Positions 22,854-24,313 of a stretch of DNA of 24,313 nt are shown here, in pieces (the stretch's first letter is position 1; each line of letters opens with the position of its first letter). Made by a program: the position numbers and the translations under genes. Under the pieces are notes generated by a model. That model worked only from the letters and a program-made list of their open reading frames with translations, did not search any database and had not been told where the DNA came from. The DNA comes from Verrucomicrobiia bacterium (GTDB lineage Bacteria; Verrucomicrobiota; Verrucomicrobiia; Verrucomicrobiales; Akkermansiaceae). The DNA lies in NCBI GenBank assembly GCA_947460915.1, contig CANHKJ010000010.1, positions 1-24,313 on the forward strand, read 5' to 3'.

Positions 22854-23237
22854 AATCGGATTGGCGTTGATGGGGGACGGATAACCCCGCCAGAGATTAC
22901 ATACGAAATCCCCCAGATGAAAGGATCAAATTTTTTCCTAGTGTGTTTTTTACTCTCCGCATTTTTCTCTTACTCTAAAATCAGCTCGTGTAAAACAAAG
23001 ATTTGCCCCGCGGTGGTGACGAGTTGCTTGAGTCGAAAATGGTAAACGGCATCCGTTGGTTTCGCTCCTGTGGGCAAGGTGATGGATCACCAAAAAAAAC
23101 CAATCACCCGAATCGCGCCTCTCCCACGCCTCGCATTTTTCGCAGAAAAACCTTGCCAATCGCCGAAAACCTGCTTTCTTTCCTGCGCCTTCACAGGACA
23201 GAACGGCCATAACGGCTGCACTGAACCGAACAAAATC
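22854..23237. other. 384-bp region between the SIMPL gene and rpsO
   Basis: No gene recognised. It contains the palindrome GGTGATGGATCACC near 23080 followed by an A-tract. On the minus strand, GGGGTTATCCGTCCCC lies in the leader of the SIMPL gene. Divergent promoters for the SIMPL gene and rpsO must lie here, but no convincing hexamer pair was found. A minus-strand open frame of 137 codons overlaps rpsO and is a shadow. Confidence 0.45.
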
Positions 23238-23495
23238 ATGAGCGAAAATACCGTAAATCTTGCTGAATACAAGCAACACGAAAAAGACACTGGCAGCGCA
23301 CAATATCAAATTGCTTTGATGACACAACGCATCGCCCACCTTACCAGCCACCTCGGCCTGCACAAGAAAGACAACTCATCCCGCCGCGGATTGTTGAAAC
23401 TTGTCGCCCAGCGCCGCAAACTTCTCAACTACCTCAAAGCGAGTTCGGAAGAGAGCTACCAGAAGATCATCGCTTCGCTTGGGCTCCGCCGCTAA
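23238..23495 (+). CDS. rpsO: 30S ribosomal protein S15
   Basis: Binds 16S rRNA helices early in assembly of the 30S subunit platform. The 85-aa product has the S15 signature: DTGSAQYQIALMTQRIAHLTSHL, the KKDNSSRRGLLKLVAQRRKLLNYLK core (the family's HxxDxxSRRGLxxLvxxRrxLLxYL), and the tail SSEESYQKIIASLGLRR. E. coli S15 is 89 aa. The start at 23238 matches the family; the open frame upstream to 23070 is leader. It is followed by a hairpin and then pnp, the arrangement found in many bacteria. No Shine-Dalgarno is visible before the ATG. Confidence 0.97.
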   Translation: MSENTVNLAEYKQHEKDTGSAQYQIALMTQRIAHLTSHLGLHKKDNSSRRGLLKLVAQRRKLLNYLKASSEESYQKIIASLGLRR

Positions 23496-23508
23496 CCAAC
23501 CCTTTCTC

Positions 23509-23545
23509 CAAACGGCCACCGAGATTTTCTCAGTGGCCGTTTTGA
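23509..23545 (+). terminator. Hairpin terminator/attenuator between rpsO and pnp
   Basis: AAACGGCCAC (23510-23519) pairs with GTGGCCGTTT (23533-23542), with an inner GAG-ATTTT-CTC stem and a T run of only four. In E. coli a leaky terminator lies at the equivalent place between rpsO and pnp. Confidence 0.7.
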
Positions 23546-23642
23546 TAAACCAGCCTGTGCATTCCTCGTGAAGCTCGCGCTGGGGACAGTAACCCTAAAC
23601 CGTTTTCTCCTTTTACGGGTCTGTCCACACTTAACAAACACC

Positions 23643-23665
23643 CCCTGCCGCACCGTGCTGCAGGG
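23643..23665 (+). promoter_or_regulatory. Hairpin in the pnp leader
   Basis: CCCTGC (23643-23648) pairs with GCAGGG (23660-23665), extended by GCA / TGC around a CCG loop with one mismatch. It lies 28 nt before the pnp ATG. E. coli pnp mRNA is autoregulated through RNase III cleavage of a leader stem-loop; a similar role here is inference. Confidence 0.4.
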
Positions 23666-23693
23666 ATTCAACGAAAAAAGAAAATAGACAGAC

Positions 23694-24313
23694 ATGAACA
23701 TACACAATGTTACCATTGAAGTGGGATCCAATCCCATGATTATCGAAACCGGCAAACTTGCCAAACTCGCCGACGGTGCCGTCACCGTCCGCTGCGGAGA
23801 CACCATCATCCTCGTCACCGCTGTATCCGCAACCAAAGTAAAAACTGGCCAATCTTGGTTCCCCCTCTCGGTGGAATACAAAGAGAAAGCCTCTGCTGCG
23901 GGCGTATTTCCCGGTGGCTACTTCAAACGCGAAGGCCGCCCTACCGAAAAGGAAATTCTCACCTGCCGCATGACCGACCGTCCCTTGCGTCCGTTGTTCC
24001 CCAAGGGCTACCTCTACGAAACACAAATCGTCGCCCTGCTCCTCAGTGCCGATGGCATCAATGACGCCGACATCCTCTCGATGAACGGTGCCTCTGCTGC
24101 CCTTTGCCTCTCGGACATCCCCTTCGCTGGCCCGATTGGTGCCGTTCGCGTAGGTCGCATCGATGGTGAATTCGTCATCAACCCAACCCACGACGAACGT
24201 GCCGAGAGCGATCTCGACCTCGTTTACGTTGGCGGCAAAAATGACGTCATTATGATCGAAGGATCTGCTTTGGAACTCCCTGAGCCAGAATTCATCAAAT
24301 CACTCCATTTCGC
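23694..24313 (+). CDS. pnp: Polyribonucleotide nucleotidyltransferase (PNPase), 3' end cut by the window
   Basis: 3'-5' phosphorolytic exoribonuclease of RNA decay and the degradosome. The first 206 codons are present. They show the first RNase PH domain start (IETGKLAKLADGAVTVRCGDT), TAVSATKVKTGQSWFPLSVEYKE, AAGVFPGGYFKREGRPTEKE, and MTDRPLRPLFPKGY, all family signatures, then GPIGAVRVGRIDGEF and the LDLVYVGG segment. The start at 23694 gives MNIHNVTIEVGSN; no Shine-Dalgarno is present, and the leader before it is A-rich. The gene lies 198 bp after rpsO with two hairpins between. It runs off the window end with no defect seen. Confidence 0.96.
   Translation, partial: MNIHNVTIEVGSNPMIIETGKLAKLADGAVTVRCGDTIILVTAVSATKVKTGQSWFPLSVEYKEKASAAGVFPGGYFKREGRPTEKEILTCRMTDRPLRPLFPKGYLYETQIVALLLSADGINDADILSMNGASAALCLSDIPFAGPIGAVRVGRIDGEFVINPTHDERAESDLDLVYVGGKNDVIMIEGSALELPEPEFIKSLHF

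Noticed and set aside
22950..23363. 137-codon minus-strand open frame before and across rpsO
   Set aside because: It overlaps the clear rpsO gene on the opposite strand and has a Cys/Arg/Phe-rich composition typical of a shadow frame.
1..24313. CRISPR arrays, IS elements, tRNA and rRNA genes
   Set aside because: Intergenic regions were read for repeat-spacer periodicity, transposase motifs and cloverleaf landmarks such as GGTTCGAATCC; none was found.

Overview
The window is a stretch of bacterial chromosome, roughly 50-55% GC by eye, carrying mostly housekeeping and cell-envelope genes on both strands. The organism is probably a Gram-negative member of the Planctomycetota-Verrucomicrobiota-Chlamydiota group, and Verrucomicrobiota is the best guess. 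This is an inference from the mix of secreted formylglycine-type sulfatase, secreted GH78-type rhamnosidase, tandem PilT ATPases, type-II lipoproteins and very few Shine-Dalgarno sites. No 16S rRNA gene is present to confirm it. No tRNA, rRNA, CRISPR array, IS element or phage gene was recognised.

Layout. (1) Positions 19-2541, minus strand: a tatA-type Tat translocase subunit, an endonuclease/exonuclease/phosphatase-fold lipoprotein and an RlmI-type 23S rRNA methyltransferase form a tight run. trpS diverges from it at 2672. (2) 3.8-7.3 kb: a Dabb-domain protein (-), a secreted OB-fold protein, a YicC-type endoribonuclease, an AEC-family permease (-) and a DUF3820 protein. (3) 7.3-13.2 kb: a secreted alpha-L-rhamnosidase-like GH78 enzyme, class II fructose-bisphosphate aldolase with a strong terminator, then a VC0807-type membrane protein followed by a secreted sulfatase. 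(4) 13.2-17.1 kb: a pterin carbinolamine dehydratase (-), a small lipoprotein, an L,D-transpeptidase lipoprotein and polyphosphate kinase 1. (5) 17.2-20.65 kb: a five-gene co-directional run of DUF883/YqjD-like, YqjE/holin-like and a small membrane protein (an arrangement like E. coli yqjD-yqjE-yqjK), then two PilT-family ATPases. (6) 20.65-24.3 kb: a possibly degenerate stretch, an orphan ZnuA-like metal-binding protein, a SIMPL-domain protein (-), and the classical rpsO-pnp pair, with pnp cut by the window end.

The most notable feature is how transcription and translation appear to start. Several genes lack a Shine-Dalgarno sequence and instead have a sigma70-like -10 hexamer only 5-9 nt before the ATG, often with a TTGNCA-like -35 element 16-17 bp further upstream. 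Clear cases are ppk1, the DUF3820 gene, the 13665 lipoprotein, tatA and fba. Transcription would then begin at or within a few bases of the start codon, which points to leaderless mRNAs as a common mode here. No new defence or mobile system is evident. The other points worth checking are a candidate broken gene at 20.65-21.06 kb, a repeat-rich intergenic element at 10.77-10.85 kb, an orphan ZnuA with a CxxC inside its His-rich loop, and tandem divergent PilT paralogues attached to the YqjD/YqjE-like genes.
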